DNA of 64,000 bases from Candidatus Methanoperedens nitratireducens (GCA_020724545.1 DYGR01000001.1:58033-122032), one strand, 5' to 3'; shown: positions 8,909 to 17,306, counted from the first letter of the stretch. The notes: a model not told the origin generated them from the sequence alone. Program-made: numbers and translations.

Positions 8909-10138
8909 CTACGTCCTCTTTTTTCTGCTCAGTAATATTGCTGCTACCATGATTGCAATGAATCCAGCCCATCCTGCTGTCGGCGCCTCTTTTGGAGTAC
9001 TCACTATCTCTACTGCTGCTGCTCTGCTGAGCAATGTTGTTCCTTCATTCTTCGCTATTTCCACGTTCATGGATTCCACTGATCTGGTGATTATCTCCGC
9101 ATTGAGCTGGTAGATCAGCGTGGTCTGAGTATTCAGTTTGCTGATCCCCTCCGGCACCTCGAACTCGAACACTTCGATTCTACTCTCTTTTGGCTTGATC
9201 CTATTATCCCGGGCTATAGATGCTGCCTTCCAGAAATCGTTTACCTCATTGCCGTATATGTCAATAAGGGTCTTGGTATAGACCCTCTGATCGCTGAAGA
9301 TATTTTTTCCCTGTCCATCGCTTGCTTTGAAATCCAGGATCACCTTTCGCGATGGAAAGCCGCTTGGAACCATGTGGCCAACGTTGCTGTTGGTAACGTT
9401 GAGCGTTACTATGATCTTATCTCCTATCTGCTGAACTCTGGACTCTATCTGGAAAGCTTTCTCCAGAAACTGTCCTGAGTGCCCCCCATACCAGAAGTGC
9501 TGGTAAACCTTCTCTCTGATAGGTCCGTTCTTTGCAGCAACTCCTGATTTTGTTTCCATATGGCAATCCTGGCACTGCTTGCCCTCGGCTGCATATGGAC
9601 TTTCCTTCCACTCAGTATATGTCTCATAGACAGGTACCCCATTTATAGAGAATTCATGGCACCCGGCGCAGAACTCCGATGTTGTGAGCAGAGGAGAGTA
9701 TGCTGAGTCATGTGCATCCGTATCTGAATCACTATAGGGGCCTTGCATAGGGTTGCTCTGATTAAAGACATAGCTGTTATTCTCAATTCCAGTGACCGTA
9801 TGGCAGAAGCTGCATGTAACGCCCTCAATAGATACTGATTTTGTTAAGTTAAAGTCATTTGTTTTTATCGTTGTGGGAGAATGACAGGTCAGGCAGTAGT
9901 ACCTGTATTTGGGGTCGGATTTAAGCGCCCTGATATAGGCTGCCTCAAAGACAGGATCGCTCACTGCAATAGCGTGCATTGAACGCGCCCACTCATTATA
10001 CCTGTCTTGATGACAGTCAATGCAGTAATAGCTAATTTGAAATTCTTCCCCGGCATGTGCCACCGGGATAAGCAACAGTGCCATTAAACCAGATACTGTA
10101 CCAACCATTATTTTAAGCCATTTTCCTGATATCATCAT
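8909..10138 (-). CDS. exported multihaem cytochrome c (5 CxxCH) with C-terminal sorting-like tail
   Basis: 409-aa exported cytochrome. A signal peptide (residues 1-29, ending VAHA) precedes five CxxCH haem sites at about 39-43, 82-86, 109-113, 157-161 and 189-193. Additional His residues (e.g. ARSMHAIAV) could be distal ligands, as in NapC/NrfH and cytochrome c554-type proteins. Residues 235-370 form a beta-rich domain without haem. The C-terminus is APTAGWAGF, a hydrophobic helix, then SRKKRT, the three-part layout of archaeosortase substrates (motif, helix, basic tail). The divergent neighbour is an exosortase, consistent with that reading. A role in extracellular electron transfer is inferred. 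Confidence 0.9.
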   Translation of the reverse strand: MMISGKWLKIMVGTVSGLMALLLIPVAHAGEEFQISYYCIDCHQDRYNEWARSMHAIAVSDPVFEAAYIRALKSDPKYRYYCLTCHSPTTIKTNDFNLTKSVSIEGVTCSFCHTVTGIENNSYVFNQSNPMQGPYSDSDTDAHDSAYSPLLTTSEFCAGCHEFSINGVPVYETYTEWKESPYAAEGKQCQDCHMETKSGVAAKNGPIREKVYQHFWYGGHSGQFLEKAFQIESRVQQIGDKIIVTLNVTNSNVGHMVPSGFPSRKVILDFKASDGQGKNIFSDQRVYTKTLIDIYGNEVNDFWKAASIARDNRIKPKESRIEVFEFEVPEGISKLNTQTTLIYQLNAEIITRSVESMNVEIAKNEGTTLLSRAAAVEIVSTPKEAPTAGWAGFIAIMVAAILLSRKKRT

Positions 10139-10278
10139 AATATATCACCTATCAATCATTCTGTACACTGGCTACTACTATCTCGTATGAAGTCACATGA
10201 TATAAATTAATTTGTTATAATTAATAATTAAAACCATAAAATTAACTATATTTGATAGGTGCCGATAGAAAGTGAAAA

Positions 10279-10292
10279 GTATTTAAACATAT
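10279..10292 (+). promoter_or_regulatory. likely TATA-box region for exosortase transcript
   Basis: The stretch agtatttaaacata about 90 bases upstream of the exosortase ATG is an archaeal TATA-like box in an AT-rich divergent region shared with the cytochrome gene. The exosortase itself has the start-proximal sequence gaggtgtgag before ATG 10373. Assigned by sequence pattern only. Confidence 0.4.
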
Positions 10293-10372
10293 CTGGTATT
10301 CAGTAGATATGTGGAATCTTGGGTAACCTGGGATTTGACCATTCTAAAAAAAGTTGGCTAGAGGTGTGAGTT

Positions 10373-11188
10373 ATGACATACATTCTGCTTATACTCATTG
10401 CAGTAGCAGGAGTTTTCTATTATGATACTTTAAGGTGGCTGATTGATTCGTGGTTATACAACCCGTATTACACCCATGGCTTTCTTGTGCCTGTTGTCTC
10501 AGGATATATTATATGGAATATGCGACAGGAGCTTGCCGGTGTAGAGAAAAAGCAGACCATGGAAGGTCTTGCGCTCTTTGTCGGCGGTATCATACTGCAC
10601 GGTATCGGGGCTAACTGGACCGCACCTTCCATATCTGGCATATCCCTTATAGCAACGATCTCAGGTGCTATATTGTTCCTGTTCGGATGGGAATTCATAA
10701 AAAAGATCAAGTTCCCACTCTTGTTCTTGTTATTTATGATCCCCATCCCTTTCGTGGATACTGTTGCTCCGCCTATACAGACAGGTTCAGCAATATTATC
10801 CTCAGACCTTGCGAATATATTTGGGATACCTGTAGAGAGGGATGGACTGCAGCTCATTCTCCCCGCAGGCACATTTGAGGTCGGGCTTGAATGCAGCGGT
10901 CTTAGATCAATAATATCATTGCTGACAATCGCGGCCATATATGCCTTTATCCTGGAGGGCGGGATGCTGATGAAGTCCATAATCGTTATATCAGCAATCC
11001 CTTTAGCACTGGCGGGAAACGTAATTCGGATTACATCAGTGCTGGCGATTGCCAATGCATACGGTCAGGAGGCTGCGATCAATTTTTTCCATGATTTCTC
11101 AAGCCTTCTCTTATTCAGTGTTGCTCTTGTGGGATTATTCCTTGTAGGGAGGTGTTTTGGACGGCTACGATTCAAAAAAATATTTTAA
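10373..11188 (+). CDS. exosortase/archaeosortase family transpeptidase
   Basis: Polytopic membrane cysteine protease/transpeptidase of the exosortase-archaeosortase superfamily (271 aa). The catalytic triad is intact: Cys174 in ECSGLRS, Arg219 in GNVIRI, His240 in FFHDFSS. The N-terminal YYTHGFLVP motif is typical of bacterial-type exosortases. It would cut C-terminal tripartite signals and attach proteins to a surface lipid. The overlapping downstream EpsI-like gene gives the classic exosortase-EpsI pair, and the divergent cytochrome carries a candidate C-terminal signal. Confidence 0.92.
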   Translation: MTYILLILIAVAGVFYYDTLRWLIDSWLYNPYYTHGFLVPVVSGYIIWNMRQELAGVEKKQTMEGLALFVGGIILHGIGANWTAPSISGISLIATISGAILFLFGWEFIKKIKFPLLFLLFMIPIPFVDTVAPPIQTGSAILSSDLANIFGIPVERDGLQLILPAGTFEVGLECSGLRSIISLLTIAAIYAFILEGGMLMKSIIVISAIPLALAGNVIRITSVLAIANAYGQEAAINFFHDFSSLLLFSVALVGLFLVGRCFGRLRFKKIF

Positions 11189-11946
11189 TACTGGCAGGCA
11201 TTTTAGTCCTATCCTATGTTCTGATATTCCTGCTTGCCCCGAAGAACATCGCAGATTATACAATAGCCGATACTGAGTACTGGCGTGAGACAGAGAATCG
11301 CCTTTTGCTTAAAACAGTATACGAATATAATTCCAAGGAAGATATCAAGGGTTTCCCAAAGACCATTGGAGAATGGGATAGCATTGATTTCAAATACTCC
11401 GATGCGGTCTATGCAAAATTGAATGCGGACATCCTCATGAGCAGGGCATATAAGCGAGATAAAGACCTGATATGGATGGATATCATAAACAGCAAGGTGG
11501 GTGAGAGTTTTCATAAGCAGAAGATATGTGTAGAAGGCGCAGGATGGAATATAGATAGAGAGAGCATTGCACAATTCACGGTTGCAGATGAACCAAATCC
11601 ATATACAAAACTCTATGCAAACAGGCTTGATATTAGCAAAGAAGGTAAAAAACAGGTAATGGTTTACTGGTTTATGTTCAAGAAGTTTGGCTCAGGTGAT
11701 GACGCAGTTACCATGATACGTATCTCGGCCCCTGTTTTGAGTAGCGAAACTGAGACCTTTAATTACATAAAGGATTTTGTGGAGAATAGACTATTTAATA
11801 CCATGTACGAAGATGCCCTGCAGGGAGATATCACTGTTGCAGAGTATATGATTTCAGCATACGGGAAACTCGGGATCTTTGCTATAATACTGATGGTTTT
11901 AGTGCCCATCAGTATAGTATTTATAGGAATCAGGCGAAAAGATTAG
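11152..11946 (+). CDS. exosortase-associated EpsI family protein
   Basis: 264-aa EpsI (DUF3485) protein, the usual companion of exosortases. It has an N-terminal membrane anchor, the FPKTIGEWDSIDF segment corresponding to the family's P-x-x-IG-x-W motif, and KICVEGAGWNI matching the C-x-x-G-x-GW motif, then a C-terminal TM helix (about 238-258). It overlaps the exosortase by 37 bases. The GTG at 11152 directly follows an AGGGAGG stretch, so the true start may lie slightly downstream. Its role in sorting is not known in detail. Confidence 0.85.
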   Translation: MFWTATIQKNILILAGILVLSYVLIFLLAPKNIADYTIADTEYWRETENRLLLKTVYEYNSKEDIKGFPKTIGEWDSIDFKYSDAVYAKLNADILMSRAYKRDKDLIWMDIINSKVGESFHKQKICVEGAGWNIDRESIAQFTVADEPNPYTKLYANRLDISKEGKKQVMVYWFMFKKFGSGDDAVTMIRISAPVLSSETETFNYIKDFVENRLFNTMYEDALQGDITVAEYMISAYGKLGIFAIILMVLVPISIVFIGIRRKD

Positions 11947-11965
11947 TTAAAAAAGGAAAGGTTAT

Positions 11966-12199
11966 ATGGGCATTATAGCTGCAGTCTCGAACACTCAAAC
12001 CTCTTTCTCCTTTGAGGTAATATCCCAGGGTGGAGCCTTTGCAACAGTCTCCCTCATCGCATCTCTCTCCATCGCTCTGCTGATCTCAGACTCCAGGTAC
12101 TGGGACGAGTGGGCTTCAAGTACACTTGGTGCCTGCTCCAATCCCCTTCTTCTGACATTTGCAGCAATAGTTGTCTTTAAGGTCATGCTAATACTATAG
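11966..12199 (+). CDS. small membrane protein downstream of EpsI
   Basis: 77-aa protein with two hydrophobic segments (about 26-42 and 58-77) separated by SDSRYWDEWASSTLG. It has a purine-rich ribosome-binding stretch (aaaaaggaaagg) before the ATG. It lies 19 bases after the EpsI gene and is probably in the same transcript. It converges with the CAAX protease, overlapping 17 bases. No family recognised. Confidence 0.55.
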   Translation: MGIIAAVSNTQTSFSFEVISQGGAFATVSLIASLSIALLISDSRYWDEWASSTLGACSNPLLLTFAAIVVFKVMLIL

Positions 12200-12941
12200 G
12201 CAACAGGCCAAATAAGAACACATTTGCAGTGCCGTGGATTGTCAGTATGAAAGGAAAACTTCGTGTCTTCTGGAAGATGTATCCGATCATGACACCAAAG
12301 AGACTTGCAAAAAATATCTCATTTATGAGGCCGTAGCCTGCATGCATTATCCCGAACAAAACTGCACTTAGCACAAGTCCGTATTTTAAGCCCAGTATTT
12401 TTTCAAGCCTTGTCTGAAGTATTGACCTGAATATAAGCTCTTCCACAAGCCCCACAAAAACAAACATCACTATAATTATCAATGCAACATTGTGAGGCTT
12501 AATATTATCTATAAGGGATTTAGGATACAGGATATTATACTCAGCCAGTGCCACTGCAGCACCTATCAAAATGGCAGCAGGCAGGTAGATATGCAGATTC
12601 TTAAAATCAATGCCGATCTCTCGTGATGAGATTTGCTGATTTTGGATAATTGAATATATTGGTAAAAACATAACCCCATACACCAGTGGATACCACATCA
12701 GGGTTGTTGTGAAAAACTGGGGCATTGCCAGATTTATAATCCGCATCAGCAGCAATAGAACCAGGCTTTGAAGAATATTTTTTGTTGGTGAGGGGGAATT
12801 GCTGAAAATAAGTAGAAGGGTTATACCCTGAAGGTTTATTATGTGCACAGCTAAGCTGAGATACACATGCCCGAATAACATCATCAGCTCTCCTGCTGCT
12901 ATGCCCAGCACAGGGATATATATATCCTTTTTTATTTTCAT
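12183..12941 (-). CDS. CPBP (CAAX/bacteriocin-processing) family intramembrane metalloprotease
   Basis: Polytopic membrane protein (about 252 aa) with the CPBP/Abi signature: VEELIFRSILQ (EExxxR), GIMHAGYG (conserved His) and TIHGTANVF (H-x-x-x-N). These supply the catalytic Glu and metal-binding His residues. The start is put at ATG 12941 because it overlaps the upstream DUF1616-fragment stop as ATGA (12938-12941); a GTG at 12959 is an alternative. CPBP proteases also occur fused or next to sortase genes, so a role in surface protein handling is possible. Confidence 0.88.
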   Translation of the reverse strand: MKIKKDIYIPVLGIAAGELMMLFGHVYLSLAVHIINLQGITLLLIFSNSPSPTKNILQSLVLLLLMRIINLAMPQFFTTTLMWYPLVYGVMFLPIYSIIQNQQISSREIGIDFKNLHIYLPAAILIGAAVALAEYNILYPKSLIDNIKPHNVALIIIVMFVFVGLVEELIFRSILQTRLEKILGLKYGLVLSAVLFGIMHAGYGLINEIFFASLFGVMIGYIFQKTRSFPFILTIHGTANVFLFGLLPIVLA

Positions 12942-13195
12942 CCTGTTACGTTCACCCACAGATGCACTGCCCGATAGGGGGCTGTGAAGTCGTTATCCTT
13001 AAAAAGCCAGAACTGAAGCTTAAGGTTATTCCCTTCTTTATCTGGTATAAAGGTTATATTCTTTTCCCATGTCTGTGGTCTCTCATTTTTAACTATTGTC
13101 TTTGGATTGGAATATATAGTTATACGATAGGAAATGGATTCCCATACATAAAAAAATGCAAAGATATAAGTAATGATTAAACATGGTTTATGAAC
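12938..13195 (-). CDS. DUF1616 C-terminal-like short protein
   Basis: 85-90 aa. One N-terminal hydrophobic segment (CLIITYIFAFFYVW) is followed by an extracellular-type stretch, ERPQTWEKNITFIPDKEG then LKLQFWLFKD and YRAVHLWVNV, that resembles the end of DUF1616 proteins. The multi-TM N-terminal half is missing: an in-frame stop lies just upstream (13214-13216). GTG 13195 is chosen; TTG 13213 is possible but would overlap the aksA start region. ATGA overlap with the CAAX protease argues that it is translated. It could be a truncated relic that kept its downstream coupling. Confidence 0.55.
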   Translation of the reverse strand, partial: VHKPCLIITYIFAFFYVWESISYRITIYSNPKTIVKNERPQTWEKNITFIPDKEGNNLKLQFWLFKDNDFTAPYRAVHLWVNVTG

Positions 13196-13205
13196 CCTGA
13201 TAAAT

Positions 13206-14363
13206 ATGTCCAATTACTCTAAAAACAGCCTGATGCAGTTCATTAATCCAAAACCGGATGATATCGAGATCTGTGATGTTACCCTGAGAGACGGTGAACA
13301 AACGCCTGGTGTGGTCTTCAGCAGAGAAGAGAAAATTACTATAGCAGAAAAACTGGATAGTATTGGAATAGAGGCAATCGAGGCAGGCTTTCCTGTGGTC
13401 TCAGAGGAAGAGGAAGCTACAGTAAGGGAGATAGCGCATCTTGGACTCGATGCCAGGATATGCTGTCTTGCACGTTCAGTGGCGAAAGATATTGATGTTG
13501 CGCTTCGGTGCGATGTTGATTTTGTGAGCATTTTTATTGCAACATCTGATCTACACCTTAAGTATAAATACCATAAGACGTTTGAGGAGGCAAAATCCTG
13601 TGCCCTTGATGTACTTGATTATGCAAAAGATCATGGTCTCACAGTCAGGTTTGCTGCTGAGGATGCTACACGTACAGATATCAACATCTTAAAATCAATT
13701 TTTAAATCGGCAGAAGAGCATGGCGCAGATTACGTCAGCATTGCGGATACTGTTGGGATATTGAGTCCCCGCACAGCATTCTACCTTGTCAGCGAAATTA
13801 AAAAAACAATCAGAACAAAGGTATGTATCCACTGCCACAACGATCTGGGTATGGCGGTTGCAAATACCCTGAGTGGAGCCGAGGCAGGAGCTTTTCAGCT
13901 ACATACCACTATCAATGGCATCGGGGAAAGATGCGGAAATGCCTCACTTGAGGAATTGCTTGTGAGCCTGCGCGTGCAGTACGGTATAGAGAGATACGAC
14001 ATGAGCCAGATTATGGAACTATCAGGACTGGTGGAGCAGTACTCTGGTATTCCGATTCCAAGGATAAAGCCGATTGTGGGGGCGAATGCCTTTTCACACG
14101 AATCAGGGATACATGTAGCTGCTGTTCTTGAGGAACCCATGACCTACGAGCTATTTGCCCCTGAGATGGTAGGCGCAAAGCGGGAAATAATCGTAGGTAA
14201 GCATACAGGCAGCAAGGCATTAAAAGGTGTTGTGCAGAAGATGGGTTACGATCTTACGCATGAGCAGATGTGCGTCCTTCTGGATAAGGTCAAAAAATGC
14301 AGCGAGGCCAAGAAAAAGGTTACATGTGATAGGTTAAGTGAGTTTATAAGTGAACTTGAGTGA
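13206..14363 (+). CDS. aksA: homocitrate synthase family (AksA-type)
   Basis: HMGL-like acyltransferase (385 aa) condensing acetyl-CoA with a 2-oxo acid. It has the opening motif DVTLRDGEQTPGV, the metal-site HCHNDLGMAVAN and NGIGERCGNASLEELL. It ends near residue 385 and so lacks the C-terminal LeuA regulatory domain of 2-isopropylmalate synthase, which favours AksA (coenzyme B chain elongation) or NifV-type homocitrate synthase. CimA-type citramalate synthase is a less likely alternative. Monocistronic by position. Confidence 0.82.
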   Translation: MSNYSKNSLMQFINPKPDDIEICDVTLRDGEQTPGVVFSREEKITIAEKLDSIGIEAIEAGFPVVSEEEEATVREIAHLGLDARICCLARSVAKDIDVALRCDVDFVSIFIATSDLHLKYKYHKTFEEAKSCALDVLDYAKDHGLTVRFAAEDATRTDINILKSIFKSAEEHGADYVSIADTVGILSPRTAFYLVSEIKKTIRTKVCIHCHNDLGMAVANTLSGAEAGAFQLHTTINGIGERCGNASLEELLVSLRVQYGIERYDMSQIMELSGLVEQYSGIPIPRIKPIVGANAFSHESGIHVAAVLEEPMTYELFAPEMVGAKREIIVGKHTGSKALKGVVQKMGYDLTHEQMCVLLDKVKKCSEAKKKVTCDRLSEFISELE

Positions 14364-14494
14364 ATGGCTTTTAAATAATCCACCTAACTAAAAACCACAT
14401 TATTTATTATATATGAGATACTAAATAACAGTAAGGGGGAGTTAGTGATAATCGATTATACCAACGAACCAAAACGTAACGTTAAGGTGGAAAA

Positions 14495-14878
14495 ATGCAG
14501 ATATTAAAAATCATGGAAAAAACCTTTGAATCTGAATCCAACGAGGTTGCCCTGTACCTTGCAATGTCGCAAAGAGCTGAGGAGGAGGGGCATCCTGAGG
14601 TTGCGCAGTACCTGTGGCAGATTGCCATTGATGAAGCATGGCATGCAGCCGAGTTTGCATTGCTTCTTGGCAAGATAAAGGATACGAGATCAAACCTTGA
14701 GATTATGCTGGAAGGGGAGATAAAAGAAGAAAAAGATAAAGAAGAAGCCGCAAAAATTGCACTTTCTGAAGGGGAAGAAAATGCTTTCAGGATTTTTACC
14801 TGGTCGATGCACGGTGAGCGCAGCCATAAAGAGGGAATAAGAAAAATGCTTTTAAAATTACAGGAAAAGATTAAATAA
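14495..14878 (+). CDS. rubrerythrin/ferritin-like diiron protein
   Basis: 127-aa four-helix ferritin-like protein. The ligand pattern is visible: ESNEVALYLAMSQRAEEEGHPEVAQY (Glu ... Glu-Glu) and IDEAWHAAEF (E-x-x-H), then SEGEENAF and MHGERSHKEG (E-x-x-H). There is no rubredoxin domain, so it is a short rubrerythrin-like protein, probably for peroxide reduction or oxygen defence. The RBS aaggtgg lies 5 bases before ATG. It is followed by a second ferritin-like gene and the mcrC-redox cluster on the same strand. Confidence 0.85.
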   Translation: MQILKIMEKTFESESNEVALYLAMSQRAEEEGHPEVAQYLWQIAIDEAWHAAEFALLLGKIKDTRSNLEIMLEGEIKEEKDKEEAAKIALSEGEENAFRIFTWSMHGERSHKEGIRKMLLKLQEKIK

Positions 14879-14997
14879 TTGATAACCAATCAATAGTTAG
14901 GTGCTTATTGTGGAACCCAAAAAAGTTAAAATACTTTCATGTTCATTAATTTATTGTTCATTGAGTTATCAATGAGATTAATTGAGAGGGAGGAGTT

Positions 14998-15417
14998 ATG
15001 AACGAAAAAATAATAGATGCATTGAACAAAGACCGTGAACAAGAACTGAGTGCTATAATACAGTATATGAAGCATCATTATGAGGGACAGGGGATGGAGA
15101 GCCCGGAGATCCTTGATAAAGAGAGAGAAATCGCTATAGCCGAGATGAGGCATGCTGAGAGTCTGGGTGAGCGCATCAACTACCTGGGCGGAGTCCCGAC
15201 AAAGAAAGTATCCCCTATAGCAGAGGGTGGCGACCTGAGAAAGATGATCCAGGATGACCTTGCAAAAGAGAACACAGCAATCAAACAATATAAAGAGCAT
15301 ATTAAATTAGCCACTGAAGAGGGCGATATCACGACAAGGGTTATGCTTGAACAGATACTAAGAGAAGAAGAAGACCACGCTAATACGTGGGAGACAATAC
15401 TTGGAGTTAAGAAATAA
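14998..15417 (+). CDS. bacterioferritin/ferritin-like domain protein
   Basis: 139-aa four-helix bundle with the ferritin ligands REQELSAIIQYMKHHY (Glu), EIAIAEMRHAESLGERI (E-x-x-H), LAKENTAIKQYKEHI (Glu) and LREEEDHANTWE (E-x-x-H). It resembles bacterioferritin/DPS-like proteins of anaerobic archaea and would bind iron or detoxify peroxide. A strong gggaggag RBS precedes the ATG. It is only 2 bases upstream of mcrC, suggesting co-transcription with it. Confidence 0.87.
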   Translation: MNEKIIDALNKDREQELSAIIQYMKHHYEGQGMESPEILDKEREIAIAEMRHAESLGERINYLGGVPTKKVSPIAEGGDLRKMIQDDLAKENTAIKQYKEHIKLATEEGDITTRVMLEQILREEEDHANTWETILGVKK

Positions 15418-15419
15418 AA

Positions 15420-16115
15420 ATGTTTGGAAGAGAAACACAACTGGTAGATTGCAGAGAGGCAATGGGACTTGGCCGCGGAGGAGGTCTGGCACAGCGCGGG
15501 ACACTGTCTGAGGCCGCAAGGCCTGATGTCGTTGCGATCGCTATGACACCCGGTCGGCGGCATATCACCAAGCCTGTATGCGAGATAACACAGGGATTGC
15601 GAAGAGAAGGTATACAGGTAAGCGTTCTTGTGCTTGAGGCAGGAGCTGGCATCCCGATGGATGAGGTCGGGTCTTCGACCACTTCAAGGGGCTATGGAGC
15701 TTCATTCGGTCTGACTGCAAAGGAAATTGAACAGATCGCAAGGCACAGACTGGTGTTATTACATATGGGGAATGTCAATTCCCATATTATTTTCAAAACA
15801 AAAAAAATCTTAAAGTATATCAACATACCTGCTGTCATTGCCTGTGAGTATCCCATTGATTTTGAGGATTTCGCAAAAGCAGGGATCAGGACAAAATTCG
15901 TAAGACCTAAGAACCCTGAGACTGAAGGCACTGTAGTCGCTATAGTGAGCGGCATAACCAGGGGCGAGACCTGTTCAAGGATAAAACTTAATGAATTGGC
16001 CAAAAATATTCGCTATATATTGAGCACTAAAGCTGAGGGAATGCATGCGGTCAGAAGCGATTTATTAATAAGTGAAGGGCTTTTGGCACCTGATGAAGAA
16101 CCTGGCGGAGAGTGA
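15420..16115 (+). CDS. mcrC: McrC (methyl-coenzyme M reductase activation component)
   Basis: McrC protein, known in methanogens as part of the ATP-dependent complex that activates methyl-coenzyme M reductase. Diagnostic stretches are VDCREAMGLGRGGGLAQRGT, VAIAMTPGRRHITKPVCEIT, IPAVIACEYPIDFEDFAKAGI and IVSGITRGETCSRIKL. At 231 aa it is about 30 residues longer than the usual ~200, owing to a C-terminal extension after about residue 200. Here it is away from the mcrBDGA genes (not in the window) and sits in a redox cluster: ferritin-like gene 2 bases upstream; DUF2180, glutaredoxin and ferredoxin:disulfide reductase downstream. Confidence 0.9.
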   Translation: MFGRETQLVDCREAMGLGRGGGLAQRGTLSEAARPDVVAIAMTPGRRHITKPVCEITQGLRREGIQVSVLVLEAGAGIPMDEVGSSTTSRGYGASFGLTAKEIEQIARHRLVLLHMGNVNSHIIFKTKKILKYINIPAVIACEYPIDFEDFAKAGIRTKFVRPKNPETEGTVVAIVSGITRGETCSRIKLNELAKNIRYILSTKAEGMHAVRSDLLISEGLLAPDEEPGGE

Positions 16116-16120
16116 ATTGA

Positions 16121-16333
16121 TTGAAATGTTACCTGTGCGCAAAAATGGGAAAAGATGAAGATGCAGTGGCTGTCTGTATAGTATGCGGAATGGGCGTATG
16201 CATGGAACATGCTATCAGGGAAATAACGCCCGTATGGAGGGGTGATTATCCCGTAAGGCTTGAGAAGGATATAGAGAATGTGAGGCGGATTCTGTGCCAG
16301 CCCTGTCATGAAGCTCTCAAGGAGAACTGGTGA
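16121..16333 (+). CDS. DUF2180 zinc-ribbon-like protein, copy 1
   Basis: 70-aa Cys-rich protein starting at TTG 16121 with ggcggag upstream. Metal-binding pairs are CYLC, CIVC with GMGVCMEH, and CQPCH. This is the archaeal DUF2180 type, of unknown function. It lies 5 bases after mcrC and is followed by a paralog (next gene), an arrangement that suggests a tandem duplication. Confidence 0.8.
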   Translation: MKCYLCAKMGKDEDAVAVCIVCGMGVCMEHAIREITPVWRGDYPVRLEKDIENVRRILCQPCHEALKENW

Positions 16334-16338
16334 TTGCC

Positions 16339-16560
16339 ATGTTGAAGTGTTATCTGTGTGCAGAGAACGATGTTAAGAATGAAGCGGTCTCAGTATGTAT
16401 AATGTGCGGCATGGGACTATGTATTGAACATGCCAGGCGTGTAGATCTTCCTATATGGGAAGGAGGGTACCCTGCGCCGGTCAAGATCCTGAAGAAGGGT
16501 CTTCCAAGATTTGTATGCAGCGACTGCGGGAATATTTTGATGCCCGGGGCATGCGAATAG
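16339..16560 (+). CDS. DUF2180 zinc-ribbon-like protein, copy 2
   Basis: Paralog of the preceding gene: CYLC, then CIMCGMGLCIEHARR (compare CIVCGMGVCMEHAIR in copy 1) and CSDCG. The start is probably ATG 16339; a GTG at 16330 would add three residues and overlap copy 1 by 4 bases. Both copies keep the same Cys spacing, so both are probably functional metal-binding proteins. Likely co-transcribed with mcrC. Confidence 0.8.
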   Translation: MLKCYLCAENDVKNEAVSVCIMCGMGLCIEHARRVDLPIWEGGYPAPVKILKKGLPRFVCSDCGNILMPGACE

Positions 16561-16566
16561 AAAGCC

Positions 16567-16818
16567 ATGAGGATAAAGCCCAAACTCTATACGCTCAGCA
16601 CCTGCATGCATTGCAGGGCAGCAAAGCGGTTTTTAAAAGCAAATGGAATTGAATACGACTATGTGGACGTGGATAAGTTAAGTGGTGAGAAAAAAAAAGA
16701 AGTTAGCTCAGAAGTAATGAGAATAAGCGGAGGATTGAGGTTCCCGACCATCGTAATCGGCGATAAGGTAATAGTAGGGTTCTACGAGGATAAATTGAGA
16801 GAGGCCCTGGGTTTATGA
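16567..16818 (+). CDS. glutaredoxin-like protein
   Basis: 83-aa thioredoxin-fold protein with active site CMHC at about residues 13-16, the cis-Pro motif GGLRFPTIVIGD and a C-terminal helix. It would pass electrons as a thiol-disulfide carrier. Its stop overlaps the ATG of the ferredoxin:disulfide reductase (16815-16818), so the two are translationally coupled, which suggests the reductase feeds this glutaredoxin. Confidence 0.88.
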   Translation: MRIKPKLYTLSTCMHCRAAKRFLKANGIEYDYVDVDKLSGEKKKEVSSEVMRISGGLRFPTIVIGDKVIVGFYEDKLREALGL

Positions 16819-17306
16819 GAACTATTGAAGAAATGTTCGCCGGGATGAAGAAAATAGCAGATGAGGAAGGCTACCAGTTCAACCCTGTCAAAGAAGAGTT
16901 AGATGATATCCTTCAGGGGCTCTGGGAGAACGAGCACAGGTATGGCTATCCCTCATGTCCCTGCAGGATCGCAAGCGGTGTGCTGGCAGATGATATGGAT
17001 ATGATCTGCCCGTGCAACTACCGTGATCCAGATCTGGAGGAATACGGCTGCTGCTTATGCGTGCTGTATGTGAGCGATGATTGGGCAGATAGAAAACACG
17101 ACCCGATACCTGAGCGGCGCCCGCAGGAGTATTATGAGAGAGGTTATCCGGGTATCTTAGAGCAAAAAGGAGCAGGAGGAAAAGAGATGGTTCAGGTTTA
17201 CAGGTGCATGGTATGCGGTTATCTCTGCGCAAGGGAAGAACCACCCGATCTTTGCCCGATCTGCAGGGCAAAGAAGGAGAGGTTTGAGACATTCGAGATG
17301 GGATAA
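16815..17306 (+). CDS. ferredoxin:disulfide reductase (FTR catalytic domain + rubredoxin-like domain)
   Basis: 163-aa fusion. Residues 1-100 are the catalytic domain of ferredoxin-thioredoxin reductase: YGYPSCPCRIASG, then MICPCNYRDPDLEEYGCCLC, which hold the 4Fe-4S ligands and redox-active Cys. Residues 125-163 are a rubredoxin-like domain, YRCMVCGYLC and LCPICRAKKERF. This domain order matches the ferredoxin:disulfide reductase described in Methanosarcina, which reduces disulfides with ferredoxin electrons. Overlaps the glutaredoxin gene by 4 bases. Confidence 0.9.
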   Translation: MRTIEEMFAGMKKIADEEGYQFNPVKEELDDILQGLWENEHRYGYPSCPCRIASGVLADDMDMICPCNYRDPDLEEYGCCLCVLYVSDDWADRKHDPIPERRPQEYYERGYPGILEQKGAGGKEMVQVYRCMVCGYLCAREEPPDLCPICRAKKERFETFEMG

